Part shown: in pieces, positions 38,576 to 46,697 of the stretch | How the letters are laid out: each line of letters begins with the position of its first letter | Position numbering within the stretch: the stretch's first letter is position 1 | Origin: Azorhizobium sp965227945 | Lineage (GTDB): Bacteria > Pseudomonadota > Alphaproteobacteria > Rhizobiales > Xanthobacteraceae | Direction of reading: 5' to 3' | NCBI GenBank assembly: GCA_965227945.1 | Contig: CBDDGQ010000006.1 | Location: 124,001-188,000 of the forward strand | Length of the DNA: 64,000 nt | Made by a program: the position numbers and the translations under genes | Notes under the pieces: model-generated | Seen by the model: only the letters and a program-made list of their open reading frames with translations | Told to the model about the DNA's origin: nothing | Database searches by the model: none

Positions 38576-39196
38576 ATGACCCGGTCTCTGCACTCGGTCC
38601 CCGCTCGGGGGACGGTCACACCCAAGCCGGAATCCCCCTTTTTGCCCGGGCGCATCGGCCGGCGCGCGGCGTGGACCGTGGGCGCGCTGTGCGCCCTGGC
38701 GGGTCCCGCCAGCGCGGCCATCGGCGCCCCTGTTCCGCCGGCACCGATCACGCAGGACGAGGCACGCGCGCTGGCCGTCAGCGTCGGGCGCCTGGACAGT
38801 CTTGATCCGTCGCAAGGCGGCTTGGTCCCCGTGCCCGGTCTGCGGCAGGAGGCGCCCGCCGCCGACCCGATCGGACCGCCGGCGCCGATCGACAATTGGC
38901 GGGCGTTCGATGCCGCCTTCCAGGCCTGCCTGCAGCCGCTGGAGGGTCCCCAGGGGGCGGAACTGACGGTGAAGTTTGCCCTCGACGTTAAGGGACGGCT
39001 GCGGGGCAAACCCATCGCCAGCCATTCCCGGCTGCCGGGGAGCCCGGATGAACAGCGGGCCTTTGTGGCCGATGCCCTGACCAGCCTTGACCGCTGCCTG
39101 CCGCTGCCGCTGACCGCCAAGTTCGGGCCCATCGTGGCCGCGCGACCGCTGATCCTGCGCTTCCTCGGGCCGCGCCCACGCCAGCGCGGCGCCTGA
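38576..39196 (+). CDS. exported protein with a TonB-like C-terminal fold
   Basis: A 206-residue protein. A signal peptide is visible after a long basic N-terminus (AAWTVGALCALAGPASA, about residues 30-47). The C-terminal ~90 residues (CLQPLEGPQGAELTVKFALD, then ADALTSLDRCLPLPL) resemble the TonB-C/TolA-like fold seen in short periplasmic proteins of Hyphomicrobiales. Function is unknown. ATG 38576 was chosen over TTG 38570. The stop lies inside the left arm of the hairpin at 39188-39209. Confidence 0.72.
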   Translation: MTRSLHSVPARGTVTPKPESPFLPGRIGRRAAWTVGALCALAGPASAAIGAPVPPAPITQDEARALAVSVGRLDSLDPSQGGLVPVPGLRQEAPAADPIGPPAPIDNWRAFDAAFQACLQPLEGPQGAELTVKFALDVKGRLRGKPIASHSRLPGSPDEQRAFVADALTSLDRCLPLPLTAKFGPIVAARPLILRFLGPRPRQRGA

Positions 39197-39209
39197 GCGG
39201 TCAGGCGCC
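39188..39209. terminator. 9-bp hairpin between convergent genes
   Basis: GGCGCCTGA, loop GCGG, TCAGGCGCC: a perfect 9-pair stem that overlaps the stop of the plus-strand gene and sits 8 bases past the stop of the minus-strand globin-coupled receptor. It probably stops transcription from both sides. Confidence 0.55.
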
Positions 39210-39217
39210 TGCCGCGC

Positions 39218-40549
39218 TCACACGGCGCGGATGGTCTCCAGGAAGCTCTCCACTTCCGCATTCAGCCGCTGGCTCTCGGCACTGAGCACCCGGGCCGAGC
39301 CCAGCACTTGCTCGGATGCGCTGCCGGTGTCCACGGCGCCGGCGCGCACGGAGACGATGGCGGCCGCCACTTCGCTGGTGCCGCGGGCGGCGCGGGTCAC
39401 ATTGGTGGTGATCAGCGAGGTGGAGGCATTCTGCTCCTCCACCGCATGGGCGATCACGCCGGCGATGGCGGAGAGCTTCTCGATGGTCTTGCCGATTTCC
39501 TTCACCGCCGCGACGCTGTCGCTGGTGGCCGACTGCATGGCGCCGATCTGGCTGCCGATCTCCTCAATGGCCTTCGCCGTCTGCCCGGCCAGCGCCTTGA
39601 CCTCCTGCGCCACCACGGCGAAGCCGCGTCCGGCGTCGCCAGCGCGTGCCGCCTCGATGGTGGCGTTGAGGGCCAACAGGTTGGTCTGCTCGGCGATGGC
39701 GGTGATGAGTTTCAGGACATCGCCGATGCGGCTCGAGGCGACGGAGAGTTCGGCGATCCGCTGGTCGGTCTGCGCGGCCTGACGCACGGCATCCCCGGCC
39801 AGGCGGGTGGAATCGTTCACCTGGCGGCTGATCTCGTTGATGGAGGCGGCCAGTTCGTCGGAGGCGGTGGCCACCGACTGCACGTTGGATGAGGCCTCCT
39901 CGGAGGCGCCCGCCACCGTCGCCGATAGCCGCCGGGTGTTCTCCGCGGTGCGCGACAGGGAGGCGGCCGTGGTCTCCAGGTCGTGGGCGGCAGACGACAC
40001 CGTTCCGACAATGCCGCGAAAGGCCCCGCCCAGGCGATCCAAGGTCTCCTGCTTCGCCTTCAACCCGGTGTCCAGATAGACCGAAATGGCGAAATCCATG
40101 TCCAGCAGCGCTGCGGTGGTGACCGCGCGGATCATTCCGGCCTTTCGGGCCGGCGCGGTCTTGTCGAAGCGGGAGACCTTGAGGTTGGTCTCGATGGCGT
40201 GCACCAGACCGCCGATCAGCAGGCTGTAGCCGGCGATATACCAGCGCGGCTGGAGCCCAAGGCGGGCATGCGTGCGACCGATGCGAGTGACCGAGTCCAC
40301 ATAGGTCGCGTCAAAGCGCGCATTGAGGATGACGTCCCAATGGGTGATCTGCGCCGCCTTGGCATGGGCCTTGACCGCTGGCGTCGGGAACATCCGCGCC
40401 ATCTCCGGATAGGTCATCAGGTGATCGTAGAAGCCGTCGAGAATTTTCGGCATGGCGGCGGTGACCAGGGTCCGCGCCTCCCGCAGGCTCTCTTGCAGCG
40501 CCGCATCCATGCCGATGAACGCGAGGCGCTGCCGCAGACTGTCCGTCAT
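39218..40549 (-). CDS. globin-coupled methyl-accepting chemotaxis protein
   Basis: A 443-residue cytosolic chemoreceptor. Residues ~1-160 are a sensor globin of the HemAT type, with His94 (RTHARLGLQPRWYIAGY) as the proximal haem ligand. A helical linker is followed by the signalling domain (about 190-443), whose hairpin tip reads IAEQTNLLALNATIEAARAG and GRGFAVVAQEVKALAGQTAK. No membrane segments are present. Such proteins bind O2 at haem and drive aerotaxis through CheA/CheW. It lies about 200 bases downstream of cheR on the same strand, so it may belong to the che operon or have its own promoter. I see no C-terminal CheR-tethering pentapeptide. Confidence 0.92.
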   Translation of the reverse strand: MTDSLRQRLAFIGMDAALQESLREARTLVTAAMPKILDGFYDHLMTYPEMARMFPTPAVKAHAKAAQITHWDVILNARFDATYVDSVTRIGRTHARLGLQPRWYIAGYSLLIGGLVHAIETNLKVSRFDKTAPARKAGMIRAVTTAALLDMDFAISVYLDTGLKAKQETLDRLGGAFRGIVGTVSSAAHDLETTAASLSRTAENTRRLSATVAGASEEASSNVQSVATASDELAASINEISRQVNDSTRLAGDAVRQAAQTDQRIAELSVASSRIGDVLKLITAIAEQTNLLALNATIEAARAGDAGRGFAVVAQEVKALAGQTAKAIEEIGSQIGAMQSATSDSVAAVKEIGKTIEKLSAIAGVIAHAVEEQNASTSLITTNVTRAARGTSEVAAAIVSVRAGAVDTGSASEQVLGSARVLSAESQRLNAEVESFLETIRAV

Positions 40550-40747
40550 GTGAGTGTACCTTCAGCCTGGGGCCCGAGTGGCACGCGTGCGCCGCCATGG
40601 TGGGATTCCGCACCATGGCCGACAGTGTCTGATCGCAACAGTCTGTGGCCACGCCCTGAGGGACGCAGCCGCGGTTCGCCCTTGTCCCTTCACCAGGAAG
40701 AGAACCGGCGCCTCCGCCGCTGGGGCGAAGGCGCCGGCTGGAACGCC

Positions 40748-41581
40748 CTATCGCCCGGCCATGGCCGGCACGTTCGGCACATAGAAGCCGCGCTGGTTGG
40801 GCAGCGGGCGGTAGGCATCACCCAGGCCCATCACCGTTTCTGCGCCGCCCAGCACCAGATACCCATCGGGGGCCGTGACCTTGGACATGCGGTTGAGAAT
40901 GTCCGTCTTGGTGGGCGCATCGAAATAGATGAGCACATTGCGGCAGAACACGATGTCGAATGTTCCCAGACCCACATAGGGGTTGAGAAGATTCAACTTC
41001 TTGAATTGCACCATGGACTTCAGTTGCGCCGACACTTCCCACATGTCGTCCACTTTGCTGAAATATTTCATCAGCATCTGGATCGGCAGGCCGCGCTGCA
41101 CCTCGAACTGGTTGTAGCGGCCGCCGGCGGCGCGCTCCAGCACCTCGTTGGACAAGTCGGTGCAGAAAATCTCCACCCGGCGCGAGCCGATGAGGTGGGG
41201 ATTTTCCTTCAGCGTCATCGCCAGCGAATAGGGCTCCTGCCCGGTGGAAGCGGCCGCGCACCAGATGCGCAGCGTGTGACCGGCCGGCCGCGTGGCATGC
41301 AGCTTGGGCAGCATGATGGTGGTGAACACCTCGAACGGGGTCTTGTCGCGGAAGAACAGCGACTCGTTCGTGGTCATCGCCTCCACCACCGCTTCCGCGA
41401 TGATCGTGGAACCGCTGTCGCGCAGCACCGCCGCCAGGCGAGAGAAGTCCGCCAGCTCGAACTTGCGCAGCAAGGGCACCAGACGGCTTTCCAACAGGTA
41501 ATGCTTGTCGTCGGAAAGGATCAAACCCGACTTGGCCTTCAGGTATTTCTTGAAGAAGTCGTAATCTGCCGCGCTGATCAT
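40748..41581 (-). CDS. cheR: chemoreceptor glutamate methyltransferase CheR
   Basis: A 277-residue enzyme that methylates glutamates on chemoreceptors with S-adenosylmethionine. The N-terminal all-helical domain (about 1-75) is followed by the SAM-binding domain, with RIWCAAASTGQEPYSLAM, IFCTDLSNEVLERAAGG and FDIVFCRNVLIYFD visible. The start overlaps the cheB stop, which couples their production. It works with CheB to adapt the two receptors encoded here. Confidence 0.96.
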   Translation of the reverse strand: MISAADYDFFKKYLKAKSGLILSDDKHYLLESRLVPLLRKFELADFSRLAAVLRDSGSTIIAEAVVEAMTTNESLFFRDKTPFEVFTTIMLPKLHATRPAGHTLRIWCAAASTGQEPYSLAMTLKENPHLIGSRRVEIFCTDLSNEVLERAAGGRYNQFEVQRGLPIQMLMKYFSKVDDMWEVSAQLKSMVQFKKLNLLNPYVGLGTFDIVFCRNVLIYFDAPTKTDILNRMSKVTAPDGYLVLGGAETVMGLGDAYRPLPNQRGFYVPNVPAMAGR

Positions 41582-42822
41582 GCCCGTCCTCCCGTCAGCA
41601 AGCGTGCAACTTTGCGGCCGATGTCCCCGATGGAGAGCACTTCAGAGGCGTTCCCCAACTGGACCGTCGCGCCGGGCATGCCCCAAACGACGCTGGTTTC
41701 TTCGTCCTGCGCGATCACGCTGCCGCCGGCATCGGCGATGCGCCCCGCGCCTTTTGCTCCGTCGCTGCCCATGCCAGTCAGCACCACCGACAGCACACCC
41801 CGTCCATAGATTTCCGCCAGGGTGTCGAACAGCGGGTCTACGGCCGGCTTGCAGAAGTTCACCGGCGGCCCGTCGGACAGGCGGATGATCTTGTCGCTGC
41901 CCGACTTCTCCACCAGCATGTGCTTGCCGCCGGGCGCGATATAGATGTGGCCCGGCTTCAGCACTTCCCCGTCCTGACCTTCCGCGGCCGGACGACCGGC
42001 GGCGCGGCCCACATGCTCGGCCAGAATGGCGGTGAAGGTCGCCGGCATGTGCTGGGCGATCACCACCGGAACGCTGGACAGGGAGGGGCCGATGTCGGTG
42101 AACAGCCGGGTGAGAGCCTGCGGCCCCCCCGTCGAACTGCCCACCGCCAGAATGTTCACCGGCGCCATGGAGAACGGACGGCGCTTCTCGGTGGGCTTCG
42201 GCTTGGCGGCGGCGACCGCCGCAGCCGTGGCCGCAGCGGCAGCCGGCGTTGGCGCCGGCGTCGGGGCCGCACCGGGGCGCACGATGGTGGCGCCTGCCGT
42301 GCCCAGTGCGGGCGTGGCGGACGTCGTCGCGGCGGGCGCCGAAAAGACGCGCGGCAAGCCGCCCTTGCGGCGCACCCGCTGGCCCAGGCTGCGCACCTTG
42401 GCCGTGAGGTCGCGGCGGAAATCGTCCGCCGCCGAGATGCCGCGCCCGGCGTCGGGCTTGGGCACATAGTCCGCCGCGCCCAGATTGAGCGCCTTCAGGC
42501 TGACTTCGGCCCCGCGCCGGGTCAAGGTGGAGGCCACCAGAACCACGGTGTTGGGCTTCTTCTCCAGAATGAGCGGCAGGGCGGTCAGCCCATCCATCTC
42601 CGGCATTTCCAGGTCGAGGATGATGACGTCGGGGAGGGACTTCATCACGTCGTCCACGGCGCGGCGCCCATTGGCATGCGTCGCCACCACCCGGAAATCG
42701 GGAGATTCACCGAGCCAATTCGAGAGAATGCCGCGAACGAACACACTGTCGTCCACGATCATCACTCGGATCGGGTCCTCCAGAAGCGCTGGATCGCCGG
42801 TTGCGGCGGGTGTCGTCGTCAT
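41578..42822 (-). CDS. cheB: chemotaxis protein-glutamate methylesterase CheB
   Basis: A 414-residue response regulator enzyme that demethylates and deamidates receptors. The receiver has Asp70 in VIILDLEMPEMDG. The esterase domain has Ser in AVGSSTGGPQAL, His in IAQHMPATFT and Asp in GMGSDGAKG. The linker between them is unusually long and Ala/Pro-rich (about residues 165-225). It overlaps cheY upstream and cheR downstream by four bases each. Confidence 0.96.
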   Translation of the reverse strand: MTTTPAATGDPALLEDPIRVMIVDDSVFVRGILSNWLGESPDFRVVATHANGRRAVDDVMKSLPDVIILDLEMPEMDGLTALPLILEKKPNTVVLVASTLTRRGAEVSLKALNLGAADYVPKPDAGRGISAADDFRRDLTAKVRSLGQRVRRKGGLPRVFSAPAATTSATPALGTAGATIVRPGAAPTPAPTPAAAAATAAAVAAAKPKPTEKRRPFSMAPVNILAVGSSTGGPQALTRLFTDIGPSLSSVPVVIAQHMPATFTAILAEHVGRAAGRPAAEGQDGEVLKPGHIYIAPGGKHMLVEKSGSDKIIRLSDGPPVNFCKPAVDPLFDTLAEIYGRGVLSVVLTGMGSDGAKGAGRIADAGGSVIAQDEETSVVWGMPGATVQLGNASEVLSIGDIGRKVARLLTGGRA

Positions 42823-43199
42823 GAGGAGACCTTCTCGATCAGGCCGACCTCTTCCAGCTTTTCGCGCAGGATGTCCGAATCGAAAGGCTTCATGATGTAT
42901 TCATTGGCACCGGCGGCAATCGCTTTCGTGATGTGCTCGATGTCATTGTTGGTGGTGCAGAAGATCACGCGCGGCGCGTCGCCGCCCTCGCGCTGCCGGA
43001 GTTCGAGCAGGAACTCGAGGCCTTCCATCACCGGCATGTTCCAGTCCAAAAGGATGCCGTCCGGCATCACTTCGGCGCAGCTGTCCAGGGCGGCCTGCCC
43101 GTCTGCGGCTTCCCGGACGCTGAAGGACAGGTCCTCGAGGATGCGGCGGGCGACTTTCCGCACGACACCTGAATCGTCCACCACAAGGCAAGTCTTCAT
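42819..43199 (-). CDS. cheY: chemotaxis response regulator CheY
   Basis: A 126-residue single receiver. Asp8-Asp9, phosphoacceptor Asp52 in ILLDWNMPVMEG, Thr in FCTTNND and Lys in YIMKPFDSD are present. Phosphorylated by CheA, it should bind FliM and control motor rotation. It is the only cheY in this operon; no cheZ or cheD is in the window, so signal removal must rely on another receiver or a gene elsewhere. It overlaps cheB by four bases. Confidence 0.95.
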   Translation of the reverse strand: MKTCLVVDDSGVVRKVARRILEDLSFSVREAADGQAALDSCAEVMPDGILLDWNMPVMEGLEFLLELRQREGGDAPRVIFCTTNNDIEHITKAIAAGANEYIMKPFDSDILREKLEEVGLIEKVSS

Positions 43200-43229
43200 T
43201 GTTACTCTCCCCGAAAGATGGCGGCCCGG

Positions 43230-43712
43230 TCAGGCGGCGCGGGCCGTATTGAGGCGTCCGAGCGCAAGGTCCACGTCGAGCACCAGCATCAGCTGGCCCT
43301 TCAGACGGTAGACCCCGGTGACGATGTCCGACCAATGGCTGTCCAGATTGGTGGGGTTGGATTCGCGCCGGGTCGGATCGAGCACCAGCACTTCGCCCAC
43401 TTCATCGATCATCAGCCCAAAGGACTCGCCGTGGTGCTCAATACCCACCGCCATGCGGCGGGCTTCGGTGTTGGGCGGCAGCCCGAGCATGGAGCGCATG
43501 TTGACCATGGTCATGATGCGCCCACGCAGGTTCAGCACCCCTTCGATCTCATGGCTGGAGAGCGGCACGCGGGTGATGTGGTCGGGCACGAAGACCTCGT
43601 GCACCATTTCGATGGGCAGGCCGAACAGTTGCGGCCCGATGCGCACCGTCACGAACTGAGCGCCGGCGCTGGTGGTTTCCTGTCGTGCGATGACGAGACT
43701 GGTGCTGGTCAT
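43230..43712 (-). CDS. cheW: chemotaxis coupling protein CheW
   Basis: A 160-residue scaffold that links receptors to CheA. The CheW fold is recognised by VTVRIGPQLFGLPIEMVHEV, GVLNLRGRIMTMVNMRSMLG and DEVGEVLVLD. The start overlaps the cheA stop by four bases. The protein is cytosolic and should act at receptor arrays. Confidence 0.95.
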   Translation of the reverse strand: MTSTSLVIARQETTSAGAQFVTVRIGPQLFGLPIEMVHEVFVPDHITRVPLSSHEIEGVLNLRGRIMTMVNMRSMLGLPPNTEARRMAVGIEHHGESFGLMIDEVGEVLVLDPTRRESNPTNLDSHWSDIVTGVYRLKGQLMLVLDVDLALGRLNTARAA

Positions 43713-46477
43713 GCCGCCTCTCCATGGGCAGTGCCGGCGAATTCCTTCAGCGCGGCGATGAGACCGGGACGGTCGAACTTGGCGATGTAGTCGGTGAAGC
43801 CGGCCTGACGGGCCCGCTCGATGCTGTCGGAGGTGCGATCACCGGAGAGAGCGATGATCGGCAGCCGTCCGTTCTGCGGATCGCTGCGCACCGCGCGGGC
43901 GAGTTGGAAGCCGTCCATCTCCGGCATGTCCACATCGCTGACGATGGCATCGTACCGGCCGCCGGCATTGAGCCGCTCCAAGGCCTCGCGGGCGGAGGCG
44001 CAGGAAGTGACCTCGTAGCCCGAGCCCTTCAGCACCGGCTCGATCAGGTTGCGGTAGAACAGGCTGTCGTCCACCAGCAGCAGCTTGCCGTTGGAAACCC
44101 GATGCTCGCTGTCCTTGCGCTCGAACCAGTCGCCGAACGCGATGGACAGGAAGTGGCCGACATCGAGGATCTCGGTCGCCTGGCCATCGATGATCGCGGC
44201 ACCCAGCGCCTCGGGGGCATCCGAGGACAGCTGCATGTTGAGGTGGGCTTCGACGATATCCACGATCTCGTCCACCACCAGGCCCATCACGCGGCCTTCG
44301 TCGGAGAAGATCAGCATCGGCTGGTTGCCGGTGGTGCCGCGCTTCACATGCTCGTTCACGTGAACCAGCGGGATCAGCGAACCGCGATACTGGATGACCG
44401 GGTGGCCGTTGACCGTCTCGACCTTCTCGAGCTCCAGCTCTTCCAGGCGGGTGACCAGCGACAGCGGAACCGCCTTGATGTCGTTGTTGCCAGCGCGGAA
44501 CAACAGCAGCGAGGTGCTCGCCCCCATGTCGCTGAGGAGCGCCGCAGCGTCCCTGGCGAGATCGGCGGTGCGCTCCTCCTCGGGATTGGCCGCCACTTGG
44601 GCGAGGCCCGCGGGATCGACGATCATGATGACGCGGCCATCACCCAGGATGGTGGAGCCGGAGACCATGGGCAGCTGGCGCAGCACCGAGGACATGGGCT
44701 TCACCACGATTTCTTCGGTGTGGGACACCGCGTCCACCACCACGCCGAACGTCTGGTTGCCCACCTGCATCACCGCGATGAGCAGGTCGTCCAGATTGTC
44801 CACCACGCTGGCGTCCACCATGCCGAGGAGACGGCCCAGATTGACGATCGGCAGCAGCTTGTCGCGCAGGCACAGGACGGGCGCATCCTTGAGGCGCTTG
44901 ACCTGATGCTCGGAGTTGGGCTGCACGCGCACCAGCTCGATCACCGCGCTCTGCGGCACCGCGAAGCGCTCGCCGGCGGCTTCCACGATCAGGGCCGGCA
45001 CGATGGCCAGCGTGAGCGGGATCTTGATCACGAAGGTGGAACCGGCGCCCTGCTTGGAGCGCACCTCCACCGTGCCGCCGATCAATTCGATGTTCGAGCG
45101 CACCACGTCCATGCCGACGCCGCGGCCCGAGACGTTGGTGACCTTGGCGGCGGTGGAGAAGCCGGCCGCGAAGATGAAGCGGAACACCTGGCCGTCCGAC
45201 ATGCGGGCGAGTTCCGCCTCGCTGGCCAGACCGTTGTCGAGTGCCTTCTGCTTGATGCGCGCGACGTCCAGACCCTTGCCGTCGTCGGAGATCTCGACGA
45301 TGACGTGGCCGCCTTCGTGATACGCGGAGAGGCGGATGGTGCCCTTCTCCGGCTTGCCGGCGAGGCGGCGCTCGGCGGGCGTCTCCAGGCCGTGGTCGGC
45401 GGAGTTGCGCACCATGTGGGTGAGCGGATCCTTGATCTGGTCCAGCACCTGCCGGTCCAGTTCGGTCTCGGCGCCGATCTGCTCCAACTCGATCTGCTTG
45501 CCCAGTTCCTGCGCCAGATCGCGGACGATGCGCGGCAGCTTCTGCCAGGCATTGCCGATCGGCTGCATGCGGGTGCGCATGACCGCTTCCTGCAACTCCG
45601 CCGTCACGTTGGACAGACGCTGCAGCGGCACCTTGTATTCGGAATCTTCGGTGCGCCGGGCGATCTCCATCAGCTGGTTGCGGGTGAGCACCAGCTCGGA
45701 GACCATGGTCATCAGATGTTCGAGCACGCCCACGTTGACGCGAATGGACTGCGAGGAGACGCTGCCTTCCCCGTCGCCGCGCGGCGCCTTGTGCTCGTCG
45801 GCCTCGACCATCTTGCGGCTCGGCTCTTTGGCCGGGGCCGGCAGGGCCGCCTTGGCGGGCGCGGGCTCGGGGGCCTGCAGCGCGGGCTGGGGAGCGGGCG
45901 CCTTGCGGTGTGCCGGCACGTCCACCGGGGTCTCGCGGAAGATGCGATCCAGTTCGTCCAGCGGGATCTCGCCGGGCAGCATTTCGCGCTCGGGCTGCAT
46001 CACCACCTGGGTGCCCACGGGCTTGGCCGCGACGGGAGTCGGGGCGGCTACCACTGCCTTCGGCGCCGGCGGGGGCGGCGGGGCGGCGACCGGCTTGGTG
46101 GAGCTGTTGGCGAGCACCTCCAGCATCTCGATCAGATCATGATCGGAGCCTTCCGGCTCGGTGCCATTGTTGGCTTCCAGCTCGGCCATCAGTTCCTTGA
46201 TGCGGTCCACGGTCTGGAGCACCAGGCCGACCGCCTCGCTGGTCACCGGCACGCCTTCGCGGAACCGGTCCATCAAGGTCTCAGCCGCATGGGCCAACGC
46301 CGCGAGGCGGGACAGGCCGATGAAGCCGCAGGTGCCCTTGATGGTGTGAACCAAGCGGAAAATATTGTTGAGAATCTGAGCGTTGTTGGGGTCTTGCTCA
46401 AATTTCACCAGCTCGACGTCCGCTACGTCGAGGCTCTCATTCGTTTCTGTCAGGAACTCGCGCAGCAGATCGTCCAT
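43709..46477 (-). CDS. cheA: chemotaxis histidine kinase CheA with tandem CheW domains and a C-terminal receiver
   Basis: A 922-residue kinase. The HPt domain has His44 in RLVHTIKGTCGFIG. An Ala/Pro-rich linker follows (about 125-225), then the dimerisation helices (about 245-330), HATPase (about 342-480; MVRNSADHGLETP N-box), a first CheW-like domain (about 484-620), a second CheW-like domain (about 654-782) and a receiver (about 797-915) with Asp in AIVSDVDMPEMDG. The extra CheW and receiver resemble CheA proteins of several alphaproteobacteria and of the Frz/Pil systems. The receiver may compete with CheY for phosphate. ATG 46477 begins a che operon reading cheA-cheW-cheY-cheB-cheR. Confidence 0.95.
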   Translation of the reverse strand: MDDLLREFLTETNESLDVADVELVKFEQDPNNAQILNNIFRLVHTIKGTCGFIGLSRLAALAHAAETLMDRFREGVPVTSEAVGLVLQTVDRIKELMAELEANNGTEPEGSDHDLIEMLEVLANSSTKPVAAPPPPPAPKAVVAAPTPVAAKPVGTQVVMQPEREMLPGEIPLDELDRIFRETPVDVPAHRKAPAPQPALQAPEPAPAKAALPAPAKEPSRKMVEADEHKAPRGDGEGSVSSQSIRVNVGVLEHLMTMVSELVLTRNQLMEIARRTEDSEYKVPLQRLSNVTAELQEAVMRTRMQPIGNAWQKLPRIVRDLAQELGKQIELEQIGAETELDRQVLDQIKDPLTHMVRNSADHGLETPAERRLAGKPEKGTIRLSAYHEGGHVIVEISDDGKGLDVARIKQKALDNGLASEAELARMSDGQVFRFIFAAGFSTAAKVTNVSGRGVGMDVVRSNIELIGGTVEVRSKQGAGSTFVIKIPLTLAIVPALIVEAAGERFAVPQSAVIELVRVQPNSEHQVKRLKDAPVLCLRDKLLPIVNLGRLLGMVDASVVDNLDDLLIAVMQVGNQTFGVVVDAVSHTEEIVVKPMSSVLRQLPMVSGSTILGDGRVIMIVDPAGLAQVAANPEEERTADLARDAAALLSDMGASTSLLLFRAGNNDIKAVPLSLVTRLEELELEKVETVNGHPVIQYRGSLIPLVHVNEHVKRGTTGNQPMLIFSDEGRVMGLVVDEIVDIVEAHLNMQLSSDAPEALGAAIIDGQATEILDVGHFLSIAFGDWFERKDSEHRVSNGKLLLVDDSLFYRNLIEPVLKGSGYEVTSCASAREALERLNAGGRYDAIVSDVDMPEMDGFQLARAVRSDPQNGRLPIIALSGDRTSDSIERARQAGFTDYIAKFDRPGLIAALKEFAGTAHGEAA

Positions 46478-46624
46478 GTCTCAACTCCAGCAGGCTGGCA
46501 ACAGGTTGTCCCTGCGTCGGCGACCAGTTCCGGGGCAAAGGCCCGTCGTCTGGCTGGCCAGAGTCGCGTGACCCCATACCCGAAGGTACTGATCGCACGA
46601 CGCAGGAACGGGGGAGAAAGCGAG

Positions 46625-46661
46625 GCGTCCGGTTGGTGGGGGGGAGTTTCCGCCCGGACGC
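46625..46661. terminator. hairpin between the transmembrane receptor gene and cheA
   Basis: GCGTCCGG and CCGGACGC form an 8-pair stem around a 21-base loop. It is followed by CTCGCTTTCTCC on the minus strand. It lies 37 bases past the stop of the receptor gene, and may end or attenuate the upstream transcript before cheA. Confidence 0.35.
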
Positions 46662-46697
46662 TTTGTTCTCTCCCGGTTCGGGACGCGGGGACGGCGG

